Assembly: GCF_001544695.2 (NCBI RefSeq)
Contig: NZ_FCOM02000041.1
Coordinates: forward strand, 1 to 64,000
DNA length: 64,000 nt
Source of the DNA: Caballeronia arvi
GTDB taxonomy: Bacteria; Pseudomonadota; Gammaproteobacteria; Burkholderiales; Burkholderiaceae
Direction of reading: 5' to 3'
The position numbers were made by a program, and so were the translations under genes. Positions 37,898 through 46,172 of the stretch are shown here, piece by piece (position 1 is the first letter of the stretch; every line of letters begins with the position of its first letter). The notes below the pieces were generated by a model, which was not told where the DNA came from, did no database searches, and worked only from the letters and a program-made list of their open reading frames with translations.

Positions 37898-39265
37898 ATG
37901 AAGACCTATCTTGCCTTGCTGACTGCGGTCGCACTGGCCGCGTGCGGCGGTGGTGGCTCCAACGACGGCGGCGCCAAGACCACTGCGCAATCGTCACCTG
38001 CTTCGGAAGCGCCGTCTGCCTCAACACCGGCCGCGACCACACCTGCCGCTGATAGTCCTGCAGCTTCGACGCCAGCTACGACTTCCCCCTCGATAACGCC
38101 GACGAATACGCCGAACACGCCTGCGTCGACGCCGGATACGCCCGCATCGAGCACACCGGTCACCGCCGATCCTGGCACACCCGCAAGCAATCCGTCCGGT
38201 GCGAGCGCGCCAGGCGGGGCAAGCAGGCCTGCTGCGTCCGCTTGCACATCAGGCTTCACGACGGACGTCACCGCTGCCTGCTGGAACGGTAACAACCACA
38301 ACATCTACGTCTACGAGATCCCGAAAACGGTGATCGCCGCCAACACGATCATCCGTGAGAACACGACGTGGACCGCCGAAAACTCGCCGTACTACGTGCC
38401 GAGCGGTATCCAGATCGCAGCGAATGCCACGCTGACTATCGAGGCGGGCGCAGTCGTCGAGGGCGACCGGATTACGGGTTGCGCGACGTGCACGGGCGAA
38501 GGAGGTCAGCAGATCGGTGCAACTCCAATTACGAACGCCGGTGTCGTCAAGGTTCAAGGTTCGTCCGCCGCGCACGCAAAGCTTTACGGTTTTGGCGTGA
38601 GCAATACGCAGAGCGGCAGCGTCTCGATCCAGTATGCCGACCTGTATGAAACACCTCTGCCGACGGGAAGCACCAACAAGCTCGTATTGCTCGACTCACG
38701 GGTTGAGCGTGCAAGCGTCACCGAAGACATGACGAACGGAGTTCGCTCTCTCAGGTCATACGGGGTCAACCTCGGTCAAAACTCCGACGTCGAGCGCAAC
38801 ACGTTCATCAATTCGGCAGGCCTGCTCTTCGACACTACGTCGACCATCAAGAACAATTTGTTCGTCGACATGGTGAGCCCGCTGACGATCACCTCCGCTG
38901 CGATGGTCTGGACACCGGACACCACGGGCGGATCGGGGACCACCAGCTATGCGCCCACTGCCGTCACGCTGAATTCTTTCCTGTTCAAGACGGGCAGCAC
39001 TAACGCCAACAGGATCGCCGTGACGATGTACTCCGGAGTGGGTTGCTCAGTCGCCGCCTCGACCGCGGCTGGAAGCACGTGCACGCCGTTTGTATTGGAC
39101 GTCTCGAACAGCTACTGGGGAACGACGAACAACACGATCATCGCGTCGCGCGTCGTCGACAAGAACAGCAACGTCAATCTTAACGGCGAGATCAAATATA
39201 CGCCCGCCCTGGAGAAACCTGACGCGGCCACGCCAGTCGATAACACGGGCCTAACGAACGACTAA
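37898..39265 (+). CDS. Secreted lipoprotein with beta-helix-like domain
   Basis: 455 aa. A lipoprotein signal (MKTYLALLTAVALAACGGGG; Cys16) precedes a Thr/Pro/Ser-rich linker of about 100 residues and then a beta-strand-rich region with IQIAANATLTIEAGAVVEGD, GVVKVQGSSAAHAKLYG and NNLFVDMVSPLTI, giving the look of right-handed parallel beta-helix proteins. A surface or polysaccharide-related role is plausible; no catalytic motif is clear. The start has GGGG and TTGGGA upstream. A good terminator follows. Confidence 0.75.
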   Translation: MKTYLALLTAVALAACGGGGSNDGGAKTTAQSSPASEAPSASTPAATTPAADSPAASTPATTSPSITPTNTPNTPASTPDTPASSTPVTADPGTPASNPSGASAPGGASRPAASACTSGFTTDVTAACWNGNNHNIYVYEIPKTVIAANTIIRENTTWTAENSPYYVPSGIQIAANATLTIEAGAVVEGDRITGCATCTGEGGQQIGATPITNAGVVKVQGSSAAHAKLYGFGVSNTQSGSVSIQYADLYETPLPTGSTNKLVLLDSRVERASVTEDMTNGVRSLRSYGVNLGQNSDVERNTFINSAGLLFDTTSTIKNNLFVDMVSPLTITSAAMVWTPDTTGGSGTTSYAPTAVTLNSFLFKTGSTNANRIAVTMYSGVGCSVAASTAAGSTCTPFVLDVSNSYWGTTNNTIIASRVVDKNSNVNLNGEIKYTPALEKPDAATPVDNTGLTND

Positions 39266-39304
39266 TAGTCTCGTCATGCCGGCGGTCGTCGTTGCTGGCA
39301 ACTT

Positions 39305-39343
39305 GAAGCCCCGGCTCCTCGCGAGTCGGGGCTTCGATCTTTT
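39305..39343 (+). terminator. Rho-independent terminator after the lipoprotein gene
   Basis: A nine-base-pair stem (GAAGCCCCG / CGGGGCTTC) with a 13-base loop, followed by GATCTTTT. It ends the rightward lipoprotein transcript 40 bases after the stop. Confidence 0.85.
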
Positions 39344-39450
39344 GAGCGGCCTTTGCCTGACGACGCGCTTCAGTGCGAGACGCGTCTCCTCAAAGTCGGA
39401 CCGCGCGAACCTCATTGCGCAGCTGTCCGATGCTCCACCCAACCTCGACT

Positions 39451-40107
39451 TCAAGGGCTAGGCGGAGGCGCAAAGAAAACGTCGGTGCGATTACTTAGGC
39501 CCGGGCCCGGATTCGTTTGTACAAAGAACGGTAGAAACGTCGTTCCCCTAACGTCAAGACCCTGATAGTCGCCCACGAAGAGGCCTTCCGCGTTCGGGTC
39601 CGTTTTCATATCAAACGGACCGGCAACACGCTGCTTATCACCTCCAAAGCTCTGCCCGCCATTGCTCGATTTGGTGATCCAGATGCCAGTCAGCAAACTC
39701 GAATTGCCAGTCTGGAGGTCGCGGAAATCATAATAGGTGACGCCCACGGTGCCAACAGAGTTGACGCGAATCGACGGATTGAACGCTGCTCGCCCTTTCG
39801 GCGTGTTTACGCGAATCGGCGCACTCCATGTGTTACCGCCGTCGGTGGAGGTCGACATTACAATCTCGTCGAAATGGCCGCCACTGAAGCGCGAGTCCTG
39901 CCAAACAACGTAAAGATGGCCTGTTGCCGGGTCGATCGCCGGCTCGGGAATGATGTCGCCGGTACGCAACAACACATTCGGATCTCTGGGATCAGTCACG
40001 CCGACGGTCCGCAGGTCGGCGATGATCTGAGGCTTCGTCCAGGTGGCACCATCGTCTGTTGACTTGACGAATGCAACCTTGTTGGCCGTGATGTCACTTT
40101 CGGTCAT
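39451..40107 (-). pseudogene. BNR-repeat sialidase-like protein, C-terminal fragment
   Basis: 218 codons with three Asp-box repeats: STDDGATWTKP, STDGGNTWSAP and SSNGGQSFGG, typical of exo-sialidase-like beta-propellers. It lacks a signal peptide and the first half of the propeller, and a TGA overlaps the putative start ATG, so it is a truncated gene. The end (VFFAPPPSP) looks like a natural C-terminus. Confidence 0.65.
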
Positions 40108-40478
40108 TCAGGACGCGGGCCAATTGGAAGGTCGAAAGCTTGTGCGCGACCGCTTACCAAATAGCAAAAGCGATCGTTCGCATGCTTCCGAATTCCGAGG
40201 GCGTCTCGCGGGAGATGCGACGTGTGGAGGCACGCACGATTCAAACCTCTTCATACGCAGAGGTCCAGAACGCTTGTCGCACAGGGTTGAGCTCTGTTAC
40301 AGGCACTGTGCGGTCGCCTATCCTAAAGTTTTATCTGGGCCGGCCGTTATTAAGGTCAGTGTCGAAAGCGATTGACTCACAGCTCCTCGCAACGTCACGG
40401 AACTGATTTGCTCTCAGGGGCGGCTTAGTTAGCCGCCAAATCGAGGCTTTACGACCGAAAGCAATGTAATACACTCGA
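40108..40478. other. Intergenic region upstream of tadE
   Basis: About 370 bases between the sialidase-like remnant and tadE. The tadE promoter should be here; no clear match is seen. Confidence 0.3.
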
Positions 40479-40997
40479 ATGCAAAAGCAAAGCTTTGCTG
40501 ACGCTGTTAATACATACGGCACTAGAATGGGAAAGCACGGCGACACGAAATACGTCGGCGGCGTCCGGGGGCGTCGTACTCTCAGGCTGCTCCGCTCCGA
40601 TTCGGGTAGTGTGGCGCTGGAATTCGTTATTCTGCTGCCATTTTTGATCATGGTCCTGGTCGGGATCATCGACGGCAGTTTGATCCTCTACGACAAGGCC
40701 GCAATTACGAACGCGGCTCGGGCAGGCGCCCGAGCCGGGACCGTACTGAAAGTGCCGCCACTTAGCACGTCTCAGATCATTGCCATCACAACCGCCAGTG
40801 CGCAGGGCAGCCTCGTCACAGGCGGCAATGCGACTTCGCCGACTGTCACCGTGACTCAGCCGAACGGAACGATCTCGGGAAGCCCGCTCCAAGTCGCGGT
40901 TTCATACACTTATCAGGGCCTGTTGCTCGGCTCGGCATTTAGTGCGCTGACCGACCCGATAGTGTTGAAAGCAACTGCGGTCATGAATTACGAATAA
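40479..40997 (+). CDS. tadE: TadE-like pseudopilin
   Basis: 172 aa. After a basic N-terminus (RRTLRLLRSDSGS) comes ALEFVILLPFLIMVLVGIID, the TadE-like helix with its conserved Glu, then AGARAG and a beta-rich C-terminal part. TadE proteins are minor pseudopilins of tight-adherence (Flp) pili. An alternative start is the ATG at 40527. It is followed three bases later by a TadG-like gene, but no other tad genes are present. Confidence 0.8.
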   Translation: MQKQSFADAVNTYGTRMGKHGDTKYVGGVRGRRTLRLLRSDSGSVALEFVILLPFLIMVLVGIIDGSLILYDKAAITNAARAGARAGTVLKVPPLSTSQIIAITTASAQGSLVTGGNATSPTVTVTQPNGTISGSPLQVAVSYTYQGLLLGSAFSALTDPIVLKATAVMNYE

Positions 40998-41000
40998 CCT

Positions 41001-42098
41001 ATGGCTGCGCACATGGGATGCCGCGATTATGCCGGCCCTACTCATCACCGCTGGGTCAAAGGTATAGGCCCTCGTCGGTCCCGGAGCGCCATTGCGCACC
41101 ATCGACGCCAGCGTGGTGCGATGAGCGTAGCGATGCTTTTCAGCATACTCGCGGCGCTCGCGGTCGCAGCGGTTTCGATCGACATCGGACGTGTATTTGT
41201 AGCCCGTTACGAATTGCAGAACGCAGCTGATGCCGCCGCTCTCGCGGGCGCCGGCTCGTTGCTTCCCGGCAATCCGAATCCGAAGTGGAGTGTTGCACAA
41301 GCCAATGCTGCAAGCGCGGTCAGCTTGAATAGCTCGGACGGTGTCAAGTTGACGACTGCGTCGGTGCAAAGCGGGTTCTGGAACTTGACGGGTTCCCCGG
41401 CGGGCATGCAAGCATCGACAATATCGCCCGGGACCTATGACAATCCGGCGGTGCAAGTCACCGTTTCGCGCGCGGCAGGACTTAATGGTGGTCCTGTTAG
41501 TTTCTTCTTCGCGCCGCTTTTCGGCGTGGTCAGTGGTCCCGTCGCGGCGACTGCTGTCGCCGTGGTTTCGGCGCCGGGCTATGTTGCCCCGGGTGGACTA
41601 TTCCCTGTGGCGATCGGCAAGTGTATTTACGACCAGTACTGGGACGCTCAAACCGGCGCCCCGAAGGTGGATCCGTCGACTGGGCAGGTTTACACATTCC
41701 AATTCGGCAACGGCCAGACCTACGGTGGCGGCTGCGCTGCCGGGCAATGGACCTCATTTCAAACCGACAACAACGATGTCCCTACCGTACGTGGACTCAT
41801 CAGCAGCGGAAACCCGGTAGGACTGGGTATTGGCGATTCGATCTGGATCGAGAGTGGAGTCAAGGCAACAATTTACGATTCGGTCCCTACCAACACCAAC
41901 GTGCTGATTCCTGTTGTGCAGCAGGTGTCGTCGTCGAACGCCGCAATTGTCGGTTTCGCTGCTTTCCGAATCGACTCTGTGAACAAAAGCGGCAAGTACA
42001 TCCAGGGCCATCTCATAACGGGATACAAAATTACTGCAGGCACCGGGCAGAGCGGTCCGTACTACGGGGCTTACGTCCCGCCTCGTTTGGCGCAATGA
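41001..42098 (+). CDS. tadG: TadG-like protein
   Basis: 365 aa. A basic start precedes GAMSVAMLFSILAALAVAAVSID, the Tad/TadG helix, then ELQNAADAAALAGAG, the characteristic motif of putative Flp-pilus-assembly TadG proteins. The long C-terminal part is beta-rich and probably periplasmic. No TadA ATPase, secretin or Flp pilin gene lies in this window, so the pair would depend on a system elsewhere or be an orphan. Confidence 0.8.
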   Translation: MAAHMGCRDYAGPTHHRWVKGIGPRRSRSAIAHHRRQRGAMSVAMLFSILAALAVAAVSIDIGRVFVARYELQNAADAAALAGAGSLLPGNPNPKWSVAQANAASAVSLNSSDGVKLTTASVQSGFWNLTGSPAGMQASTISPGTYDNPAVQVTVSRAAGLNGGPVSFFFAPLFGVVSGPVAATAVAVVSAPGYVAPGGLFPVAIGKCIYDQYWDAQTGAPKVDPSTGQVYTFQFGNGQTYGGGCAAGQWTSFQTDNNDVPTVRGLISSGNPVGLGIGDSIWIESGVKATIYDSVPTNTNVLIPVVQQVSSSNAAIVGFAAFRIDSVNKSGKYIQGHLITGYKITAGTGQSGPYYGAYVPPRLAQ

Positions 42099-42287
42099 GC
42101 CTCACCCGAACTACGTATTCCACGAAGAACCGAGCCCGAATTCCGCCGTTGCACCGAGCACTGATTTCATGGTGTCGATGGCGGTCAGTTTCCGCGCTTT
42201 TCGGGCGGCATCGTATATCGGCGTCGCGGCAAGGGGCGAACAATCCAGCTAGCGGAAGCAGTAAATGCGCTATGAGTGATATGACGA

Positions 42288-42344
42288 CGATGCGGGTCGC
42301 GGCGTAGAGAGCCCGTAGGGCGACTGGAGACGCGACCCGCATCG
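42288..42344. repeat. Large inverted repeat (14-bp perfect arms)
   Basis: CGATGCGGGTCGCG at 42288-42301 pairs perfectly with CGCGACCCGCATCG at 42331-42344. The 29-base loop contains a small inner hairpin GCCC-GTA-GGGC. There is no T-run on either side. It lies 190 bases after tadG and 225 bases before the IS remnant gene, so it could be a terminator-like hairpin or a structural site. Confidence 0.6.
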
Positions 42345-42568
42345 CGTCGCGGCAGCGACATGGTAGAAAGGCGTTTGCCAAGGAAGAACAACAGGCGCGA
42401 CGCCGGCCTCAACTGCCAGGTCCAGTCCGGCACCGCGCCTCCACAGGGTTTCCATGTGGCAGGCCTTCTGGCCGGCCGGAGAGCCGTGTGAGCTGCCAGT
42501 ATCGCATTGCTCGCGCGGCCCGTCGACTTCACTGGACCCGTCTCTTCGGCGTTCCAGGGGAACCGCCA

Positions 42569-43045
42569 ATGCAGCCGCCTTCAGGTCGCCTGTACCTGTG
42601 CGCCCGTTGTCGGGCGCAGGTCTTCGTCTGCCGCCAGTGTGACCGTGGCAATCGATACTGCCGCGACTGCGCCGCCCATGCACGCCGCGACAGCGTGCGC
42701 GAAGCCGGGCAACGCTATCAGCGTTCCCGTCGCGGACGCTTTGCACATGCCGCACGCGCCCGGCGCTATCGGGTCCGGCGGCAATTCGTGACGCATCACG
42801 GTTCACCTGACTCCCCCGCCGATGGTGTACTGCAACCGGACCGCGCCGACGCCGTTGCACTCGCCAACGCCGCCGTTCGCCCGGCGGCGCCGCCTCAGTT
42901 GAACTGTCGTTTCTGCGGCACCTTGCTCTCACCGCTGGTACGAACCGGCTTTGTGCGTCGTCGTGGTCTCCATCATGTTCGCCCCGACGGCGTTGCCTTC
43001 GACCGTCGTTCTGATCGCGGAGGCCCCGATGACGATTCCGGTTGA
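42569..43045 (+). CDS. Cysteine-rich protein of an IS21-type element
   Basis: 158 aa, starting MQPPSGRLYLCARCRAQVFVC, with CARC, CRQC and CRDC knuckles, then REAGQRYQRSRRGRFAHAAR, a second CRFCG knuckle. Such a gene accompanies istA-type transposase genes in some Burkholderia IS21 elements, which is why I assign it here. Its end overlaps the istA-like start. The role is unknown, perhaps DNA binding. Confidence 0.55.
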   Translation: MQPPSGRLYLCARCRAQVFVCRQCDRGNRYCRDCAAHARRDSVREAGQRYQRSRRGRFAHAARARRYRVRRQFVTHHGSPDSPADGVLQPDRADAVALANAAVRPAAPPQLNCRFCGTLLSPLVRTGFVRRRGLHHVRPDGVAFDRRSDRGGPDDDSG

Positions 43046-43215
43046 GCCTGAGACGCAGATCCTGCGTCTCTACCACGTCGAGAAGTGGCCCTGCGGCACC
43101 ATCGCGAAGCAGTTGCACGTGCACCGTGAGACGGTGCTGCGTGTGCTCGCCAGCGCCGGACTACCTCGATACGGCCCGACGCCGAAGCCCTCGATGATTG
43201 AGCCGTACCTGCGTT
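43029..43215 (+). pseudogene. IS21-family transposase (IstA), N-terminal fragment
   Basis: About 62 codons: MTIPVEPETQILRLYHVEKW then GTIAKQLHVHRETVLRVLA, a resolvase-like helix-turn-helix at the start of IstA, and KPSMIEPYL. The similarity ends near 43215, where the relaxase gene's terminal region starts; the rest of istA (normally about 500 aa) and istB are missing. Confidence 0.75.
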
Positions 43216-43229
43216 CATCCCCTCATCCT

Positions 43230-46172
43230 TTATGCACCGATCGAAAAATCAGGCCCGCTTCGCTCAGTGTCTTTAGTTCTCGGACTGGCGTGCTCGGGGC
43301 CGTTGTTCGCGTGCGCCTTCTCGGCGTGGCGTTGAAGCTGGCTAATTTCGAGTGCTGCCGTCTTATCGGCTTCGCGCGACACTGCGGCTGGGAGGCGCTT
43401 GCCGTCATCGGTGAAAATCTCGGCCTCGTATCGTGCGCGGGACACGGCGACGTAGTACACGTCCTTCGCGGTCGTCAGCGAGCGGGTTTCAAGGTTAATG
43501 AGAATTTTGTCGCTGGTCAGTCCCTGGGCGCTGTGGACCGTCGATGCGTACGCTAGAGCGGCATACATCGCTTGCGTGGCATCGAGCTTGATGCGCCGTC
43601 CGCCGCCCTCCGCGATGATTTCACGCTCGTGTATTTCCTTCACTGTAAAGCGGTCGCCATTCGCCAGGTCACGGTCCTTGTCATTCCGGGTCATCTTAAT
43701 TTGGTCGCCCACGGCCAGCTCTGCGCGCTCGGGCTTGTAGACCGAAAGCTGCGTGGTCTGCGCCGGTGAAAACTTGAGTACCGCGCCGTCCGGACCACGC
43801 ACGGTCAAGCGGTTGCCGGGACCGGTATCGAGCACGGTGTATTGCTCGCCGCGCCGCAAGCCGCTACGGTAATCCCGCTCGGGAATGATGATCGCGTCCT
43901 TCTCATAGTATTTGCTGTGCCGCCGCTCAGCCTGCGTCGTATCGAGCCGATCCAACAGTGTGTATTCCAGGCCCGTGCCCTTCAGGCCGAGCGCCGCTTG
44001 TATGCCGTCGTTGATTGCCTTCCGACTCTGGTTTGTGCCGGTGATCACGAGCGTTTCAGCACGCTGCGCTGGCGTCAATCCCGCGTAGGCTTGCACGATC
44101 GCGCCATATCGTTCGCTCGAATCTTTGACCTCGTGGATATGTGTGACATGCGCGAGCGAATCCGCAGCCTTGCCCACTGCGGCGAGTTCGACCGCCTTCA
44201 ATAGCTCCGGGTTTTTCTGGCGCTGAATGATGCGAATCTCAGTCGACTGCATACCAGCATCGAGAAGCTGCTCGAAGGGCTTGCCCGCCTCGATGGCCTT
44301 GGTCTGCGCGGTATCGCCAAGAAAGACAGCGCGGGCGCCGGTCGCCTCGATGACTTTCATCGTTTCAAGCATCTGACGCGCCGGTATGACACCCGCCTCG
44401 TCAATGAACACGACGGTGTGGTCATCCAGCTTCTTATTCTTTGCCTTCAGGAAGGATTGCAATGTGCGCGCCTCGATGCCAACGTCCTCCAGGGCCTTTT
44501 TCTGACTGCCGTACGGGGCGAGCGCGGTCACCCGATAGCCGTAGTCCTCGAGCAATTGTCTTGCTGAGTTGACCATGTAACTCTTGCCCACGCCCGCGAA
44601 GCCCGGAACGGCCATGAACTGGTTCGTGGTGTCGGCGATTCGCGCGACGGCGCGGGCCTGTTCGACGTTGAGCCCTTCCCGCTCCGCGGTGCGGATTCGC
44701 GTTGCCAGATAGGCGTCGATCTGCTGCGCGGTGATGCGTGGTTCAACCTTGCCACGCCGGGAACGCTCGAGCGCAAGAATGTCGCGCTCACGCCGCTGCG
44801 CAATGTGCGTCGTATAGCGGGTGCCTGTGGCCTGCAACCGGCCCTTGGCAATGCCGCTGTCCACGATCACCTTAGCCTGCTCACGGGTGCGATCCCCCTT
44901 CAGCAGCTCGGCAATCCACTGCTCGCGCGTGAGCGCCGGACTTTCCGGTGCGGTTTTGGCTTTCGCGTCCTTTCCATCTTTCCCGACGTTGCGCGCCGGA
45001 TTCATGGACCGATACAGGGCGTCCTCTTTGATAAGGTGACCGCCGTCCTTCGCGCGGTCGATCGCGGCGCGAATGTCGGTCGCCGACAAGCGCCCATAGC
45101 CGTGCTTCAGGGCGACGGCCAGCAATTCCTCGCCCGTCACGATCGCCTGCCGTTCGGTCAAGCGCTTGATGCCAAAGCGCACGGTCTGATCGGCGTGATA
45201 CTCAAGCGGCTTCTCGATCTGCGGGACGCGATTGCGTGCCTCGCTGCTGTCATTACCAGGGCCATCGTTGCCGACGCCGGCCCACTCGCGGCTATGGAAA
45301 TCGATGCCCAACTCCATCGCCCGTGCCTGCCATGCTGTGCGTACGTCGTCACGGTCGATGTCGGTCTTGCGTTCGCGCGTCTGCATGGCGGCGCGATCGC
45401 GCTGCTCGGGCGTCGCTGTCTTCCGGTCGAGCCCCCACTCTGCCAGCTTGGCGTCGATCTGGTTCCGCCTTCCGCTGAATTCGTGGATCTGGTGCTCCGT
45501 GAAATGCGCGAGATCGAATGTACCCTTCCGGTCATAGCGCAGCGTAAAGCCCTGACGCTCCAGTTCCTTCGCCAGCTCCGCTTTATAGACGTTGCCGAGG
45601 TGACTTAGCGAATGGACGATGCCGTCGTTGACGAGTGCGCGCCACTCGCCGTTTTGCCGCTGCGTCATGTTGAGCACGAACGCGTGCGTGTGCAGGTCGG
45701 GATCGACTTCGCGCGACGTTTCGTGCCGGAACGTCGCCACAACGAGTTTGTCGGTGCGCTCGATGCTGGTCTTGCCGTTCACCGTGTAGCGCGCTGCCGC
45801 GAGCATTTCGGCCTCGCGCACGGCGGCGGCAACGGCCTTGTCATGGGCGGCGATGATTTTCTCGTCGCCGTGGACCAGCGCCTGCAATGACACGCCCTTC
45901 GGCGCGGAGAACGTCAGGTCATAGCCCAGGCGCTCTTTGCGGGCCTCTGACGGGGTGGTACGGCGCAGTTGAGTGTGTTCGTCTATCCGGCCGTCCAGAA
46001 GTCCGGCGAAGCGCCGCTGCTCGACCGTACCGGACAGGCCCAAGGCGTCGGCGCCCTGGCCGTGCCACTGCATGGCGCTGCCGTCCTTGGCGTAGTAGTC
46101 GTCCGCGCTGTCGGTGTAATAGTTCACCACCTTGCCGACGTTCTGGCGCTTGATCGTCGTGATGTTCAGCAT
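43230..46172 (-). CDS. trwC: MobF relaxase-helicase (TrwC-like)
   Basis: 980 aa, close to TrwC of R388 (966 aa). The catalytic tyrosines are at 18/19 and 26/27 (VNYYT, DDYY), the general base Asp85 is in GYDLTF, and the metal histidines are at 150, 161 and 163 (RHE, LHTHAF), the same numbering as TrwC. The helicase half has Walker A GFAGVGKS (524-531), VFIDEAGV and the C-terminal YVAVSRAR. It nicks oriT, stays bound to the 5' end and unwinds the strand for transfer. It starts one base inside the coupling-protein gene end, so the two are in one operon. Confidence 0.95.
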   Translation of the reverse strand: MLNITTIKRQNVGKVVNYYTDSADDYYAKDGSAMQWHGQGADALGLSGTVEQRRFAGLLDGRIDEHTQLRRTTPSEARKERLGYDLTFSAPKGVSLQALVHGDEKIIAAHDKAVAAAVREAEMLAAARYTVNGKTSIERTDKLVVATFRHETSREVDPDLHTHAFVLNMTQRQNGEWRALVNDGIVHSLSHLGNVYKAELAKELERQGFTLRYDRKGTFDLAHFTEHQIHEFSGRRNQIDAKLAEWGLDRKTATPEQRDRAAMQTRERKTDIDRDDVRTAWQARAMELGIDFHSREWAGVGNDGPGNDSSEARNRVPQIEKPLEYHADQTVRFGIKRLTERQAIVTGEELLAVALKHGYGRLSATDIRAAIDRAKDGGHLIKEDALYRSMNPARNVGKDGKDAKAKTAPESPALTREQWIAELLKGDRTREQAKVIVDSGIAKGRLQATGTRYTTHIAQRRERDILALERSRRGKVEPRITAQQIDAYLATRIRTAEREGLNVEQARAVARIADTTNQFMAVPGFAGVGKSYMVNSARQLLEDYGYRVTALAPYGSQKKALEDVGIEARTLQSFLKAKNKKLDDHTVVFIDEAGVIPARQMLETMKVIEATGARAVFLGDTAQTKAIEAGKPFEQLLDAGMQSTEIRIIQRQKNPELLKAVELAAVGKAADSLAHVTHIHEVKDSSERYGAIVQAYAGLTPAQRAETLVITGTNQSRKAINDGIQAALGLKGTGLEYTLLDRLDTTQAERRHSKYYEKDAIIIPERDYRSGLRRGEQYTVLDTGPGNRLTVRGPDGAVLKFSPAQTTQLSVYKPERAELAVGDQIKMTRNDKDRDLANGDRFTVKEIHEREIIAEGGGRRIKLDATQAMYAALAYASTVHSAQGLTSDKILINLETRSLTTAKDVYYVAVSRARYEAEIFTDDGKRLPAAVSREADKTAALEISQLQRHAEKAHANNGPEHASPRTKDTERSGPDFSIGA

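Larger units (their letters stand above)
42450..43215 (+). mobile_element. IS21-family remnant
   Basis: Contains the cysteine-rich gene and the truncated istA. The right end is cut at about 43215, 15 bases before the relaxase stop codon at 43230. The left end cannot be located. The element is not able to transpose by itself. Confidence 0.6.

Noticed and set aside
42270..43124. 284-codon minus frame over the IS remnant
   Set aside because: Antisense to the cysteine-rich IS gene and rich in Arg/Gly; no recognised domain.
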